Positions 7,055 through 7,997 of a DNA stretch of 7,997 bases are shown here, one piece after another. Origin of the DNA: Actinomycetota bacterium (GTDB lineage Bacteria > Actinomycetota > Thermoleophilia > RBG-16-64-13); assembly GCA_003157225.1 (NCBI GenBank), contig PMIZ01000366.1:1-7997 (forward strand). Reading direction: 5' to 3'. Within the stretch, counting starts at the first letter, position 1, and every line of letters begins with the position of its first letter. Below the pieces are notes generated by a model. It worked only from the letters and a program-made list of their open reading frames with translations. It had not been told where the DNA came from and made no database searches. The position numbers and the translations under genes were made by a program.

Positions 7055-7066
7055 CAGTCACCCTCT

Positions 7067-7318
7067 TCAGATGGTTTCCGTATTCGGATCTTCTCCGTCT
7101 GGGAGGCTCAAACACACCGCCCAATCGGGGCACATGTACTCACAGAGCCGGCATGAAGTGCAGGCTTCGGGCTTGGCGAGCACAGGCGTGCCGTCGTCAA
7201 GAACGGCGATCGCCTCCTCGGGACAGAAATGGCTGCAGATCCCACATCGCTTGCAGCGACTCAGCATAAAGACCGGCAGCTTCTTGACAGTGGCTTCTTT
7301 TGTGGTCACGGGGTTCAT
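7067..7318 (-). CDS. 2[4Fe-4S] ferredoxin-type protein, KorD-like
   Basis: Small soluble electron carrier of 83 residues. It has two full cluster motifs: Cys22-x2-Cys25-x2-Cys28-x3-Cys32-Pro and Cys53-x2-Cys56-x2-Cys59-x3-Cys63-Pro, which should bind two [4Fe-4S] clusters. The 20-residue spacing between motifs and the CEYMCPDWAV ending resemble the delta subunit of 2-oxoacid:ferredoxin oxidoreductases (KorD/VorD), but no alpha, beta or gamma subunit gene is visible nearby. A basic N-terminal stretch (7-13) and an acidic C-terminus frame the domain. The ATG at 7318 has GGTGAG upstream at a good distance. It sits 22 bases after the transglutaminase-like gene and 12 bases before iscS, so it is probably cotranscribed with the Fe-S assembly genes. 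It may donate electrons for cluster assembly, as the unrelated [2Fe-2S] Fdx does in proteobacterial isc operons, or be a client; both are inference. Confidence 0.9.
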   Translation of the reverse strand: MNPVTTKEATVKKLPVFMLSRCKRCGICSHFCPEEAIAVLDDGTPVLAKPEACTSCRLCEYMCPDWAVCLSLPDGEDPNTETI

Positions 7319-7340
7319 TGTATCTCACCCAAACGAGCTG

Positions 7341-7997
7341 CTAGCAGGCCCCTGGGCGTCTCGACGGCGACACGCCGTACCAGGCGAGCCCGGTCCTGAC
7401 CCAGCCCTGCCGTTTGCGGAGCCTTGCATTCATGGCATGACGCAGGGCTTCGGCCTGTTCGAAGTCGCTCGGGCCGGCCCTTCGGCCGCCGAAGAGGACC
7501 GCGTCGGCCCGGTCGACGAAAGCGGGATCGGGTTCAATGCCAAGACGCGGCTCGGCTCTTTGCAGGACCTCTTCGAGTGTCTGGGCCGCAGTCACGGGTG
7601 AGCCCTGCTCGCGGAGGTTCCGCCTCAGCAGGCTCAGGGAAGCCTGGAGCCGCCTGTCCCAGGGGCCGCGATGCAGGAACCTGTGGCGCCACAGCGCACG
7701 CAGCAGAGGCCAGCCTGCCAACAGCGCGACCAGCCCCGTCACCCACGGAAACCAGGTGGCGCGGCTCAGCCAGCTGCGGCCGCCAGTGTCGGTGCTGCCG
7801 GCCGGAGTGCCCTGGTTCGGGCGGGGGAGGGTAGGTGTCGGGGTGCCGCCCGTCCCGGTTCCCGAAGGAGTGGAAGCCTGGAAGGGGTTGATGAATCCCG
7901 GGGAGGTGGAGGAGCCGCCGGGGTTGGGAATACTCCTTCCGGGCGTCGGGTCGAAAGCCACCCACCCCACCGTGGGGAAGTAGACCTCGACCCAGGC
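7341..7997 (-). CDS. Transglutaminase-like membrane protein (TgpA-like), C-terminal part, truncated by window edge
   Basis: The frame is open to base 7997, so this is the last 218 residues of a larger protein; a GTG at 7970 is internal. The visible N-terminus AWVEVYFPTVGWVAFDPTPG is the end of a transglutaminase-like (papain-fold) core: the catalytic His would normally sit just before this AW, outside the window, and Asp16 in FDPTP is the likely catalytic Asp. The catalytic Cys is also outside. A Pro/Gly/Ser/Thr-rich linker follows (about 17-72), then one transmembrane helix (about 82-103, TWFPWVTGLVALLAGWPLL) and a basic cytoplasmic tail of about 115 residues resembling the DUF4129-like tail of this family (ADAVLFGG, then a helix with RLRKRQG). 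Related proteins have an N-terminal multi-pass membrane domain. It is the first visible gene of the minus-strand run and lies 22 bases before the ferredoxin gene. The substrate is unknown. Confidence 0.85.
   Translation of the reverse strand, partial: AWVEVYFPTVGWVAFDPTPGRSIPNPGGSSTSPGFINPFQASTPSGTGTGGTPTPTLPRPNQGTPAGSTDTGGRSWLSRATWFPWVTGLVALLAGWPLLRALWRHRFLHRGPWDRRLQASLSLLRRNLREQGSPVTAAQTLEEVLQRAEPRLGIEPDPAFVDRADAVLFGGRRAGPSDFEQAEALRHAMNARLRKRQGWVRTGLAWYGVSPSRRPGAC

Noticed and set aside
6449..7156. Plus-strand open frame of 235 codons
   Set aside because: Antisense to iscS and the ferredoxin gene, both certain from catalytic and cluster motifs. It is a shadow of high GC.
7719..7918. Pro/Gly/Thr-rich, repeat-like stretch considered as a possible DNA repeat
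   Set aside because: It encodes the linker and membrane segment of the transglutaminase-like protein; the low complexity is at the protein level and no repeated DNA unit is clear.
7341..7970. Treating the GTG at 7970 as a true start of a 209-residue protein
   Set aside because: Transglutaminase-core sequence (AWVEVYFPT) continues in frame upstream to the window edge, so the gene is truncated and does not start there.
1..7997. Search for CRISPR arrays, tRNAs, insertion sequences, attachment sites and defence genes
   Set aside because: No direct-repeat/spacer pattern, tRNA-like cloverleaf, transposase or terminal inverted repeats were seen by eye. The window is almost fully coding with housekeeping-type genes.

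Overview
The window looks like a stretch of ordinary chromosome from a high-GC bacterium. The B12-dependent ribonucleotide reductase, the ISC-type (not SUF-type) cysteine desulfurase/scaffold pair, the 8Fe ferredoxin and the Ser/Thr-rich lipoproteins fit an anaerobic or facultative lineage, plausibly a deep-branching Actinomycetota or a relative. That placement is inference; no rRNA or other decisive marker is present. No mobile element, tRNA, CRISPR array or phage gene was seen.

Layout. The left part (1-2514) reads on the plus strand. It holds the 3' nine-tenths or so of a class II ribonucleotide reductase gene (nrdJ), cut by the window's left edge, and then a small unrecognised gene. The rest (2521-7997) reads on the minus strand. 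In transcription order it holds the C-terminal part of a membrane-anchored transglutaminase-like protein (cut by the right edge), a 2[4Fe-4S] ferredoxin, an IscS/NifS cysteine desulfurase, an IscU/NifU-like scaffold, a small lipoprotein with two Asp-rich FG-GAP-like loops, and a 726-residue DUF3160 lipoprotein. The two transcription units converge at 2514/2521, where a GC-rich hairpin covers both stop codons.

How the genes work together. The transglutaminase-like, ferredoxin, iscS and iscU genes are separated by 22, 12 and 1 bases and are probably cotranscribed. IscS supplies persulfide sulfur, IscU assembles the cluster, and the ferredoxin is a plausible electron donor or client. The end of iscS also carries the ribosome binding site of iscU. 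The two lipoprotein genes follow after gaps of 61 and 146 bases and may form separate units; their biochemical function is unknown. NrdJ makes deoxyribonucleotides with adenosylcobalamin and belongs to the other unit.

No clearly new multi-gene system is visible. The points most worth a second look are the Cys-rich tail on the cysteine desulfurase, the pairing of an 8Fe ferredoxin with a minimal ISC operon, the tandem lipoprotein pair, and the small unknown gene after nrdJ. Every gap between genes is under 150 bases.
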